IMG/VR virus record: IMGVR_UViG_3300020020_000102 | Coordinates: 1 to 38,018 of that record | Reading direction: 5' to 3' (one strand) | Source: a virus | DNA length: 38,018 bases | Part shown: positions 29,847-37,997 of the stretch, one piece after another | Position numbering within the stretch: the first letter of the stretch is position 1 | Layout: the number at the start of each line of letters is the position of its first letter | Translations under genes and position numbers: made by a program | Notes under the pieces: model-generated | What the model saw: only the letters and a program-made list of their open reading frames with translations | What the model was told of the DNA's origin: nothing | Database searches by the model: none

Positions 29847-31573
29847 ATTGATGATGGTGTGAATGACTGATCTTCATAGGCTGGCTTCACGTCGAACCTG
29901 ATAAACCTATCATAGTTCTGATCCGCTTCACTCCAGTTTCCTCCAATGATGTTTAATGGTATGCGCCGTCCGTCAGTGACGTCGTATAGCCGTGAAGTGT
30001 TCAAGAAATCTTGCATGTATTCATGCCAGGCCTTTGCCATGGTACCTTTTATAAAGCCGCTGCTATAGTTATGCTTCGGCTGGATAATGTTGTTGTTTAG
30101 CTCAAATTCACCATCGACGGCAGCGTAATTGTGTGGTAGGAACTTTTGCACGAGCTCGCGGCTAAAATCTGTTTGTTTGTCTGCTTGTCCTGTAAAGCGC
30201 AATACTTCGAATGAACCCAATGAATTGAGGAACATAAAGAACCTGGTGAGCGGATGGCGGACGATCGTGATGAAATAAGAGCGCACTTCACTGATCACGT
30301 TATCGTCCTGGTCAAGCAATGACAATTCGTATCGCGTGAGATTCTTTGCCGGATTTACCAGCGTTGCACCGGAGTTAACCGGACCGGCAGGGATCTGATA
30401 TAGCGACCGATAGGTGACCGGTGAAAGGTTGGTGGTGACTGCTGTCTCATCTGTGTTGTCATCGAAGTAAGCTTTTATCTGAAGCTTAAGTTCGGTGATG
30501 TCTTCGCTGTAGTTCCAGAAATTCAAATAGTCTTCCTGCAGCCGGTCTACATATTTTTGAATCGGCGCCCAGGTGAGAAACTTTTTGTTTGTTGGCAGGT
30601 AGGTATTGAGATAGTCTAAGGTTGGCCAGCTGAATTTAGCAATGCCACCGAACAGCACCAGGTTGGCAGTTGATTCATCAAGATCTCCAGGAGTTACTTC
30701 ATCATTGATCAGCTCCCCAGTGAAACATTTAAAACGCTTGATGCGATCCGTTAACCTCACGATGGTGTTTTGATTTAACGTGGGTGGTACGGTTGTGAGC
30801 GCATCTTTGAACGCTTCATTGAGATAGAAGACGACATTGCCATCTGCATCCGGAGGAAGCTCTAATTTAAGTTTTGAATTGTACGTGCCACTATCAGCTA
30901 CGTCTTCAACGCGCACGTCATTGTACAGCCGGTAGTTTGTAGCCGATTCCCAATCGACGGCAGCGGCTTTACCTAATGTGATCGGATTCTTTGATAGTGA
31001 CGCAACGTCTGTTTCATCCGGTGGCTCTGGTTCGGGTTCGGGCTCAGGATCAGAAGTTCCTACGTATTCGTATACCTCAAACTCATCGACATAAATTTGT
31101 CCGTTCAGAATCGGAGATCCGTCGACGTGTATGTGACAAACCTCATTGAGCGTAGGAAACAAAGCATTAGTATGCTCAAATGAAATTTCGATATCTACCC
31201 AGGCATCCTTCGCCTCTAGCACTGTTTTATCGACGCGCTCAATCTCAGTCTGAGCTAATGTGAGGTTGTTTAGATCAGACAGCAATGTGATATTGATACC
31301 GTCAGTTGCTGGAGGAGTCGCAGTTGGCACGCGTACTTTTGCCTTCAGTAAATATTTTTTCCCAAGCTCGGAGAACCAACGGCAAGGAAGCAGAAGTGTG
31401 TCGCCGGTAGCACTTTTTGTTACAAACGCGGCGTACAGTCCGGCCGTCTGTTGCGCAGAAGACCGAACTACCGTGTAAGCACCGTCCGCGAATCCCCAGG
31501 TGGAACGATCCGTTTCGAACTGCCCGGCATTGCCGAATTGATTAAGATTACCGCTTACAATTGTCTTTGGCAT
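29843..31573 (-). CDS. Tail protein with N-terminal carbohydrate-binding-like domain
   Basis: A 576-residue protein. Residues 1-170 look like a jelly-roll module (STWGFADGAYTVVRSSAQQT, ending with IYVDEFEVYEYVG), as in CBM-type domains. A PEPEPEPEPP linker (about 175-186) follows, then a domain rich in beta strands. The C-terminal part (about 440-576) includes VRHPLTRFFMFLNSLGSFEV and a region typical of tail proteins in this phage group. A receptor- or glycan-binding tail-tip protein is likely. The start follows the 31577 stop by four bases. Confidence 0.68.
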   Translation of the reverse strand: MPKTIVSGNLNQFGNAGQFETDRSTWGFADGAYTVVRSSAQQTAGLYAAFVTKSATGDTLLLPCRWFSELGKKYLLKAKVRVPTATPPATDGINITLLSDLNNLTLAQTEIERVDKTVLEAKDAWVDIEISFEHTNALFPTLNEVCHIHVDGSPILNGQIYVDEFEVYEYVGTSDPEPEPEPEPPDETDVASLSKNPITLGKAAAVDWESATNYRLYNDVRVEDVADSGTYNSKLKLELPPDADGNVVFYLNEAFKDALTTVPPTLNQNTIVRLTDRIKRFKCFTGELINDEVTPGDLDESTANLVLFGGIAKFSWPTLDYLNTYLPTNKKFLTWAPIQKYVDRLQEDYLNFWNYSEDITELKLQIKAYFDDNTDETAVTTNLSPVTYRSLYQIPAGPVNSGATLVNPAKNLTRYELSLLDQDDNVISEVRSYFITIVRHPLTRFFMFLNSLGSFEVLRFTGQADKQTDFSRELVQKFLPHNYAAVDGEFELNNNIIQPKHNYSSGFIKGTMAKAWHEYMQDFLNTSRLYDVTDGRRIPLNIIGGNWSEADQNYDRFIRFDVKPAYEDQSFTPSSI

Positions 31574-31576
31574 GCA

Positions 31577-32059
31577 TCAAGTCCATTTATCTTCATCATA
31601 AGCAAAGCCGCTCGGATCCTGGAAGGAGAAATCAAACCTGCAGCCGACCATGCTGGTTGCGCTAAAAGTAAGTTCACCCATTCCGAACTTGTAGGACGTC
31701 AGCCGTGTGATGAGTAGTTCTTCAGATCGGTCTTTTAACATCTTGCTGATAATGTCTGTCACAATCACCTCGCAGTCCTTGAAGAAGTCAAAGCGAGCCT
31801 GGAACTTTGTGTTAGGTGGAGCTCCGCCAATCCACAGCGATCCTTTCTTCTCCTGGAGATAGTTGTCGCTCAGCTGATCGTTTAATGTTACCGGCTGATA
31901 GGGTTCCAACCACAGCTTCTTACCCTTCCAAACTTTGCCTTCATTCACGGCTACCTGGTCGTCACCAAACAAAAAGGAGCCTTCGCCCAATGCAACATGA
32001 GATTCGGCAATCGCCTTGAAATAATCTTGATAACTCTGAAAGTCGGTCAGGTCGTACAT
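31577..32059 (-). CDS. Tail-associated protein of unknown function
   Basis: A 160-residue protein with aromatic residues and a compact layout (KKGSLWIGGAPPNTKFQARF, then LITRLTSYKFGMGELTFSAT). Its start overlaps the HU-like gene by 13 bases. Position before the large tail proteins points to a tail-tip or baseplate role. I do not recognise a family. Confidence 0.65.
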   Translation of the reverse strand: MYDLTDFQSYQDYFKAIAESHVALGEGSFLFGDDQVAVNEGKVWKGKKLWLEPYQPVTLNDQLSDNYLQEKKGSLWIGGAPPNTKFQARFDFFKDCEVIVTDIISKMLKDRSEELLITRLTSYKFGMGELTFSATSMVGCRFDFSFQDPSGFAYDEDKWT

Positions 32060-32337
32060 TCTACAGATTGATTAATTGTAAAGCATTTCTTACTTGGCTT
32101 GAAGTGCGGCTCTATCCTGGCTGGGATCTCGATCGTACGGCCCCGGGCAATGTCTCTTCCTTTTTTCGCTTTGCGTTTCCGTGGAAGAAAGCAACCGAAT
32201 TCACGGAAGTCTATTCGTTTCCCTTTGCCGACTTCGTCCTTGATCACCTCAAAGCATGCCTTGACAATAAGGTCAACGTCCGCTGTCTCGATTCCAGTTT
32301 TACCGACAATACGTTTTACTACTTCGTGTCTTCTCAT
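32047..32337 (-). CDS. HU/IHF-family DNA-binding protein
   Basis: A 96-residue histone-like protein. KRIVGKTGIETADVDLIVKA and KRIDFREFGCFLPRKRKAKK match the helical body and beta-arm base of HU/IHF proteins, and GRTIEIPARIEPHFKPSKKC is the typical arm-and-return segment. It would bend or compact DNA, for packaging, replication or recombination. It sits inside the tail operon, overlapping both neighbours, an unusual place for such a protein. A virion-packaged form is possible. Confidence 0.88.
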   Translation of the reverse strand: MRRHEVVKRIVGKTGIETADVDLIVKACFEVIKDEVGKGKRIDFREFGCFLPRKRKAKKGRDIARGRTIEIPARIEPHFKPSKKCFTINQSVECTT

Positions 32338-33149
32338 GATTTTTTGCGTTGCAGTTCCTTGTGTTTTTTCTCCAGGTAGTTCAGTGCTTCGTACATCGGT
32401 GCTTTCTTAGCGCGATCCATACCCGGATATGCCGGGCTTTCAGAGAGATCAAAAAGAATATTTTGCCACATCGGTTCGCTGTCAACGGGTGGTTTGTTGG
32501 ATACCGGATTTTGAGTTTCATCTTCATCCTCTAGACGTGGAAAGGTTAGCGGGAATTCTGCGAGGATAAATTCTTTCACATTGGCATATCCATACAGCAT
32601 GCAAACGCGGTAATCATTGTTGATGATCCTGCCAATCTCTTTGCCTCGTTCGGTGATTACCTTCTCATCAAACTGATCGGGATGGGTGTATATAACAGCT
32701 ATCATTTCGTCCAGGAACATTTCCGCCATCGTGCTGGGCGTCTGTGGTGGATGCGCACGCCCGTCGTAATATTCCTGCATCAGGAACTTACTGAACAAAG
32801 AATCGATCCAATAGAGTTGGCCTAGTGTGTGATTCTTTAAGTGTGTCGGTGGATTACAGAATGTGGAATCTGAGAATTTGATTTCGGGGAATGTGAACCA
32901 TTTCTGATGGATGAACTCAAGATCATTAATACAGTCAACCGCCTGTTCGACATTTATTTTTGAGACTAGTCCCTCATTCTTTCGTAACGCCTTTAGGATC
33001 ATAATGGCGTAGTGTCCAGCTGCCTGATGCAAGCCTTGTTCGTTGGCTCGTTGCATCTTGATTTTCATGTCAATGACTGTAGCCATCTCCTTAGGGGAAA
33101 CCTGATCCCATGACGTCTTAAACAGGTCGCTTATGTGATAGGTTTTCAT
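32334..33149 (-). CDS. Tail operon protein of unknown function
   Basis: A 271-residue soluble protein, helical, with Trp/Tyr-rich stretches (LGQLYWIDSLFSKFLMQEYY, about residues 111-130) and an acidic region ending in YLEKKHKELQRKKS. No family recognised with confidence; position between the 33118 gene and HU-like gene in the tail operon would fit a tail-assembly or chaperone role. It starts 32 bases inside the previous gene. Confidence 0.6.
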   Translation of the reverse strand: MKTYHISDLFKTSWDQVSPKEMATVIDMKIKMQRANEQGLHQAAGHYAIMILKALRKNEGLVSKINVEQAVDCINDLEFIHQKWFTFPEIKFSDSTFCNPPTHLKNHTLGQLYWIDSLFSKFLMQEYYDGRAHPPQTPSTMAEMFLDEMIAVIYTHPDQFDEKVITERGKEIGRIINNDYRVCMLYGYANVKEFILAEFPLTFPRLEDEDETQNPVSNKPPVDSEPMWQNILFDLSESPAYPGMDRAKKAPMYEALNYLEKKHKELQRKKS

Positions 33150-33516
33150 TGAGATTGCGTTTCATAAAAAAGACTTTGATCTGATCAAGCTGCTCGATGG
33201 TGAGATAGTCACCCAGGTAACTATAGATACCATGCAGGCCGTGCCGAAGCCAGGCTAGCCGCAAAAGGTGTCTGTGATCGATGGCTTTTGGAATTGGAAA
33301 GCCGTCCTCGTTGATCTGGCCTCTAATGACCGGAACTTCCATTTCATAAGTAGCGGTTGCGTCAATGGGCTTCCCATTCTTGTGCGTCTCGCCTGTGAGC
33401 AATAGTTCAGCTCCTGATATATGTGTGATGTCAGTACGGACATGCTGAAACTGCATCGGCAGCTTATCAGCCATCTGATTGATGAACGATTCGATTTCTT
33501 CTTTTATCTCCTTCAC
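33118..33516 (-). CDS. Small tail operon protein with a GTG start
   Basis: The start is placed at a GTG (33516) that overlaps the spanin stop as GTGA; an open frame continues upstream but overlaps the spanin gene by 70 bases. This gives 132 residues, with IEEEIESF-like N-terminal helix, GAELLLTGETHKNGKP and an aromatic/charged C-terminal helix. Function unknown. Small tail proteins of this size usually precede tail-assembly genes. Confidence 0.6.
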   Translation of the reverse strand: MKEIKEEIESFINQMADKLPMQFQHVRTDITHISGAELLLTGETHKNGKPIDATATYEMEVPVIRGQINEDGFPIPKAIDHRHLLRLAWLRHGLHGIYSYLGDYLTIEQLDQIKVFFMKRNLNENLSHKRPV

Positions 33517-34001
33517 ACTATGCCTGGTTTTAATTTCACGTACGCATAAGCAATCATTCCAATAAGAGCGATGCCGGTAAACCATCGGCAGATCACATCG
33601 ATACGTCTGGTTTTGAATTCCGTCTTTACCTCGAAAGTATTCTTGCGTTCATGCTTTAACCGGAAGACTTCCTTGTCCAGTGTAGTAATAACCTTATGTA
33701 AGCTATCGCAGGAACTTGATGCAATGACCTGTCCTGTTGACTTAACTTTTAAGTTAAGTGTAGCACGTCCAGACTTCTTTTTTACCGTGAGTGGCTTCGG
33801 CTTATTTGTGGTCGAATCACATTCAATCCACTCGATCGTGGTGACTGTGTCGCCTGGGATATAGACAGGAACTTCCCTGGTGACATATTCGATGTGAACG
33901 CTGTCCTTCACATCGCTGGAGTTGGTGATGACACGTTTGCTGCAGCTGAAAAAAAGGATCAGCAGAAGGATGATCATCAGTATGGAAATGACTATTCTCA
34001 T
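33513..34001 (-). CDS. Single-gene spanin (u-spanin) candidate: lipoprotein with C-terminal membrane anchor
   Basis: A 162-residue protein with an N-terminal lipoprotein signal (ILMIILLLILFFSC, lipobox Cys20) and a C-terminal membrane helix (WFTGIALIGMIAYAYVKL, about residues 140-157), separated by a charged periplasmic region with helical stretches. That is the layout of unimolecular spanins such as T1 gp11, which fuse inner and outer membranes in the last step of lysis. It lies directly after the endolysin gene. No Rz/Rz1 pair is seen. Regulation follows the lysis cassette. Confidence 0.72.
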   Translation of the reverse strand: MRIVISILMIILLLILFFSCSKRVITNSSDVKDSVHIEYVTREVPVYIPGDTVTTIEWIECDSTTNKPKPLTVKKKSGRATLNLKVKSTGQVIASSSCDSLHKVITTLDKEVFRLKHERKNTFEVKTEFKTRRIDVICRWFTGIALIGMIAYAYVKLKPGIV

Positions 34002-34008
34002 TTGACTT

Positions 34009-34557
34009 TTACCAGGTTATCGCAAATTCCCATTGTGCAGGATGTGGAAGCTTATGGTAAGGCTTTCCGTCTGCGTAGTATTCCGGACAGACATCAATGT
34101 GTATGAAAGTCTGGCCAATCTTCAGGTACTCTTCGAATCCAATCCTTACCTTAATGTTTAAGATGCTAGCCACCTGCTTCACGTACTTTACCCACTCGCG
34201 AGTCTGAGCTGGTGAAACCGTATCGATGTCTGCGGCCATCTTTACGACGTGTGGGGAGTGTACTGCAGTCTTAAATCCACGACTATGTAGATCTTCCTGG
34301 TGTTCCTTGTTTCTGTTGAAGCTATTGACAATGATACGGCTGTTAATTGCTTCACGTAGATTATCCAGGACTGTCATAAGCAATTCGTTGACGACCAGTT
34401 CACCATAGTCCTGGATGTCGCGGATAAACCGTGATTCGCTAAGGGAAAAGTACCTTCCAATTTTATCCGAATCGACTGGTAGTCCATAGATCTTCTGCCA
34501 TTCTGCCAGAGTCACTTCGTTTCCATTTCTTAGCACCACTGTTACCTTGTCTCTCAT
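34009..34557 (-). CDS. Endolysin, M15-type peptidase
   Basis: A 182-residue cell-wall peptidase. VHSPHVVKMAADIDT (about 99-113) carries the SxHxxxxAxD zinc-site pattern (His103, Asp110) and TFIHIDV (150-156) the second His (His153), as in M15 (D-Ala-D-Ala-type, L-Ala-D-Glu-type) peptidases. This would cut peptide cross-links in peptidoglycan during lysis. There is no signal peptide, so holin-dependent release is expected; it overlaps the gene upstream by ATGA. Confidence 0.85.
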   Translation of the reverse strand: MRDKVTVVLRNGNEVTLAEWQKIYGLPVDSDKIGRYFSLSESRFIRDIQDYGELVVNELLMTVLDNLREAINSRIIVNSFNRNKEHQEDLHSRGFKTAVHSPHVVKMAADIDTVSPAQTREWVKYVKQVASILNIKVRIGFEEYLKIGQTFIHIDVCPEYYADGKPYHKLPHPAQWEFAITW

Positions 34558-34967
34558 TCCTGCTTATGATTATAGTCTTTCAGGTGATTTCGAATAGATT
34601 CAATCCAATCAGCAACCTTGTTATGAAGCAGCCTCAATTCCACCATGACGATGCCTTGAAGTTCCATAGTAACTTCCTTCGTATTCCAGTCCTTTTTCTC
34701 GTAGAGCTGCTCTAAGGTTTTTATAGAACTCTTGATTGCCCATAAAATAAGATTCATCAACCCAACGGCGCTTACGCCGTCTTTTATTGGACCTTCGTGG
34801 TTGATCTTCGCTATCAATTCTTCGAACTCCTTCCTGTGCTCTTCCCTCAGAATCAATATTTGTTGAGCGTGATCCTGATCCGCTTTTCGTTTGGTGTGAA
34901 ACCGAACGATGAAGATGACCGGGAACATTAGAGAACAGCCAACGATAAATCCAATCAAGAACTCCAT
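34554..34967 (-). CDS. Membrane-anchored helical protein in the lysis cassette
   Basis: A 137-residue protein with one N-terminal membrane helix (FLIGFIVGCSLMFPVIFIVR, residues about 3-22) and a long helical, charged remainder. It sits between a three-helix membrane protein and the endolysin gene, so a lysis role (antiholin or accessory) is a natural guess. I see no diagnostic motif. Confidence 0.6.
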   Translation of the reverse strand: MEFLIGFIVGCSLMFPVIFIVRFHTKRKADQDHAQQILILREEHRKEFEELIAKINHEGPIKDGVSAVGLMNLILWAIKSSIKTLEQLYEKKDWNTKEVTMELQGIVMVELRLLHNKVADWIESIRNHLKDYNHKQE

Positions 34968-34976
34968 TTTTCATAC

Positions 34977-35327
34977 TTAATGTTTAAAAAGTCCGGTAAT
35001 TGTTTTGAGTCCGATGCATGCAAGGAATATCGCTCCAACACTTCCGGTTATCCATTTCCATTCTGCATTTTCAGGGAATGCAATCCATAGAAGGATGCAA
35101 ATCACTATACCAGATCCAAAGACGTAAGACCATAATAATTGTGATGTTCTCTGGAAATCATCTAAATGTGGGACGTCGTCTCCGTTCGTAATTCCATGCC
35201 AAACCTTTGCCCTAAAAGTTGGGAATTTGAAAATAGCCTTGATGAATATCATCACTCCGTATATCTCCATAATGATGAAGATCGCCAGCAGAACAATGCA
35301 AACTGTTTTCAGGTCGACCGTTATCAT
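34977..35327 (-). CDS. Three-helix membrane protein, holin candidate
   Basis: A 116-residue protein with three predicted membrane helices (about residues 6-29, 66-84 and 91-110) and a short charged loop with histidines. Located directly upstream of the lysis genes and overlapping the connector gene stop by ATGA, it is the better-positioned holin candidate of the two in this window. Holins are too diverse to confirm by sequence. Confidence 0.58.
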   Translation of the reverse strand: MITVDLKTVCIVLLAIFIIMEIYGVMIFIKAIFKFPTFRAKVWHGITNGDDVPHLDDFQRTSQLLWSYVFGSGIVICILLWIAFPENAEWKWITGSVGAIFLACIGLKTITGLFKH

Positions 35328-36364
35328 ACACTGAAATGTTTATTACACCGATCGTTGTCTACTTGGTACTTCGGATCAGTTGTGTTCTTGCTCGTCCAGC
35401 ACGGACTTGCTTCAATCAATGGATAGTCGGCTATGTTCTCGATGATGAACTGATTGATCTTATCCCAATCCGCGTCATACCCGTATTCTCCATCCTTAAG
35501 ACTGCACAAGAGATCCTTAACTTCTTCACGAGCAGCAGCTGTCTTCTGAACAACGCTGTCGTTAGAACTGTGAATGGTAATGCCTTCATCTGTTACGCTA
35601 ATGCGGATGGAAGGGATTGTGAGGTACAACGCTTTCTTAGCAATATAGGGCTCAAGCAATGCGATCAGGGCTTCGTTCGCGCTGGAGAGTGTGCCGGCTT
35701 TAATCTCCGCGACGATGGCGGCGTACTGATCACTGCACATCATGCGCTTAATGTCATTCTTCTCGATTTCGAGAATGCGTTTCTTTAAACGAAGGAATAC
35801 ACGCCGGCTTTCATTGATATCAATGTGACGGCTGGCGATCTTCGTGGAATAGACGATCACGCCTTGTACAGAGGTATTCGCGTCTGCATCTTCAAACCAT
35901 TCGGAATATTTCAATGCAGTTGCTTCTTCTTCCAGAAATTCCAGTAACGCATCCGCAAAGCGATCGCCTTGATTGATGTATTGCAGTTGAAGATCTCTGA
36001 TCTTGTATCGTGCTGCCGGCCTGGAATTAACGGTGTATTGTTCCTGTACTCCTGATGACCCGAGACTAGCGCCCAGCTGGGGCAGCGCCAGGAACGAAGC
36101 ATAGTAGGCCAGTGGCTTTTGAATATATGGCAGCAGCGTCCAGTTGTCAGGATCCATTGGAGTGGGTACGCCGGTTCCGTTGGCTCCATCATCGGTTGTA
36201 TGATCGCGGTAATCAGCCAGGATGACGGTATAAAAGTCGCCCAGCAAATCTTTCATGAAAAGATCTTGCGCATCCTTGATGAAAGGTTCCATCAAGTCGA
36301 ACGACATGTTAGCGTCGATGATAACGTACTTTCGGAACTCGTCTATGGTTTTGAAGAATGTCAT
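35324..36364 (-). CDS. Head-tail connector type protein (DUF6712-like)
   Basis: A 346-residue protein. DLMEPFIKDAQDLFMKDLLG and LPYIQKPLAYYASFLALPQL resemble a family I know as DUF6712, found downstream of portal in Bacteroidota phages. Such proteins are likely head-tail connectors or adaptors joining portal and tail. It overlaps the portal stop by ATGA and is the first gene downstream of it. The final part has a charged region (REEVKDLLCSLKDGEYGYDA). Confidence 0.7.
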   Translation of the reverse strand: MTFFKTIDEFRKYVIIDANMSFDLMEPFIKDAQDLFMKDLLGDFYTVILADYRDHTTDDGANGTGVPTPMDPDNWTLLPYIQKPLAYYASFLALPQLGASLGSSGVQEQYTVNSRPAARYKIRDLQLQYINQGDRFADALLEFLEEEATALKYSEWFEDADANTSVQGVIVYSTKIASRHIDINESRRVFLRLKKRILEIEKNDIKRMMCSDQYAAIVAEIKAGTLSSANEALIALLEPYIAKKALYLTIPSIRISVTDEGITIHSSNDSVVQKTAAAREEVKDLLCSLKDGEYGYDADWDKINQFIIENIADYPLIEASPCWTSKNTTDPKYQVDNDRCNKHFSV

Positions 36365-37710
36365 GCTGGAGCTGTTGGTGATTCCTCGTTTTCTACTACC
36401 GTGCCGGTCTTCGATTTATCCGTGGTTTCCAAGTAGATATCACGGTATCCCATATGAATAGAAGGATCCCATCCGTTTATACGCTTCACGGTTTCCCAAA
36501 CTTCAAGTGTGGTCTGGCGCGGAATAGTTGTTCGAAGCTGGACGTGTAGATTATACTTCTCCCTGGTGTCTGACCCTGAACCAACGTTCAGAGATTTGCT
36601 CATTCTCAGACCGGATAGACTTGGATCAACGGAGTGGGCAGTGCATATCGCAGCCGCAGAAGTATCGTAGGCATTAAGCCAGGATCCGTCTTTGATGTCG
36701 TTCTTCAGCTCGTTTATCTTCCATCCTGGAAGGGGCTGTCCGTTCTGATCAACTGCAAATTTTGTGTAGAAGATCTTCGATGCGTTCTCTTCTCCCGCAA
36801 GGCATTCGTCGATCTTACGCTTCAATTCTTCTTCGGCTTCCTTACGGGCTTTTAAACAGGCATCGATACTCGGATAGTTGTTCTCCGGGTATAGATCAAT
36901 AAAGTACTTCTCTGGGATCTCAACATGGTACTTTATGTTGACTGAATTCTTGATGTTTGACAGTATCCAGGAAGGAATAGACTTTGCCACCTGTAGCCAA
37001 CGGAAGTTCGATTGCCAATAGGCAGTGGGGTAGTAGTCACGATCAATGCTCACGAGCTGGTGCTTATGTACGGCGTTGACTTCTTTGAATGGATCCCGAA
37101 TGTCAAACACCGGAAGCTCAGCGATATCAATGTTCTCCTGGGCGTTCGGCCAGTTACCGGAGAAGAAGTACTTCGGAATCTTTCCGGTTTTAGGATCTCG
37201 CTTTCCGGAACGGCCATCCTTTGTGCGAAGCCAGTTCACACGGACAATTTTATTGCGTGAAATGTTTGGCACATATTGAACATAAAAGAAATTCCACCAT
37301 TCGAAATCTTGAATGATTGCCTGATAAAAGTTAACTAGGTCGTTGTTGTAGTAGAACGATCTGATTTCTTCGGGTAATTCGCTGACCTCGATCGGTGTGA
37401 TCTTTTCAATACCATTGGGGAATTCCTTTTTGAAAAAGTAAATGCCTTTGCCAAAGTGCGCTTCGATTTTGAACTTCAGCGCGCCTGATGAAGTCTCCTG
37501 TGCTAAGTTTTCATCAATGATGGTTTGAGGATAATCGTTTTTCTTTCCCCAGATAGCCCATGGTTTGCCTGAAGCATTTTGTACATTGGTAACTGTATCC
37601 GGTTCAACGTCAGCTTTGGTGATTTGAAATACAGCGTTCCTTCCGAATGATACACCGGACTGGGTGTGAGCAGTCATTCTCTTCTGTTCTGTCGTTAGTT
37701 CAGTTGTCAT
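36361..37710 (-). CDS. Portal protein
   Basis: A 449-residue protein with the features of the portal of Bacteroidota siphoviruses: PWAIWGKKNDYPQTIIDE near the start, EWWNFFYVQYVP, and a late region with long helix KARKEAEEELKRKIDECLAG. The portal forms the dodecameric ring through which DNA enters and leaves. Its ATG shares its A with the TGA stop of the small gene upstream. It precedes the connector gene. Placement just after the terminase, across the window junction, supports the call. Confidence 0.8.
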   Translation of the reverse strand: MTTELTTEQKRMTAHTQSGVSFGRNAVFQITKADVEPDTVTNVQNASGKPWAIWGKKNDYPQTIIDENLAQETSSGALKFKIEAHFGKGIYFFKKEFPNGIEKITPIEVSELPEEIRSFYYNNDLVNFYQAIIQDFEWWNFFYVQYVPNISRNKIVRVNWLRTKDGRSGKRDPKTGKIPKYFFSGNWPNAQENIDIAELPVFDIRDPFKEVNAVHKHQLVSIDRDYYPTAYWQSNFRWLQVAKSIPSWILSNIKNSVNIKYHVEIPEKYFIDLYPENNYPSIDACLKARKEAEEELKRKIDECLAGEENASKIFYTKFAVDQNGQPLPGWKINELKNDIKDGSWLNAYDTSAAAICTAHSVDPSLSGLRMSKSLNVGSGSDTREKYNLHVQLRTTIPRQTTLEVWETVKRINGWDPSIHMGYRDIYLETTDKSKTGTVVENEESPTAPA

Positions 37711-37997
37711 CAGTGGTAAACTCTAAGCCATTCAGTTGATTGATGCTCTTTGAAACCGAAGATCATACAGACTTTCGGAGTGATTGGATGCTCAGCGGAA
37801 CGCTCACGCAACATGATAATGCCGTTGCGCTTCAAATTGATTTCTGAACGGCCACGCACATCAACCCCGTGCTGTTTCAGCCTGGGTGATTTGATGTTTT
37901 TCCGGATTTCCTTTTCGTGGGTTATACCGTTGCGGTCGATGAATCGGACGCCAAAGAATTTTTCCTCCTGGCTTTGTTCATCATAGGTATCATTCAA
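37710..37997 (-). CDS. Small protein ahead of portal
   Basis: A 95-residue basic protein of unknown function (FFGVRFIDRNGITHEKEI, then INLKRNGIIMLRERS). It is coupled to portal by a TGATG overlap. On a circular map it starts 70 bases after the terminase large subunit stop. The 21 bases from 37998 to the window end plus bases 1-49 hold no other gene. Confidence 0.66.
   Translation of the reverse strand: MNDTYDEQSQEEKFFGVRFIDRNGITHEKEIRKNIKSPRLKQHGVDVRGRSEINLKRNGIIMLRERSAEHPITPKVCMIFGFKEHQSTEWLRVYH

Noticed and set aside
32334-33516. Possible programmed frameshift pair of tail chaperones
   Set aside because: The two genes overlap by 32 bases but I saw no convincing slippery heptamer, and they do not lie directly ahead of the tape measure.
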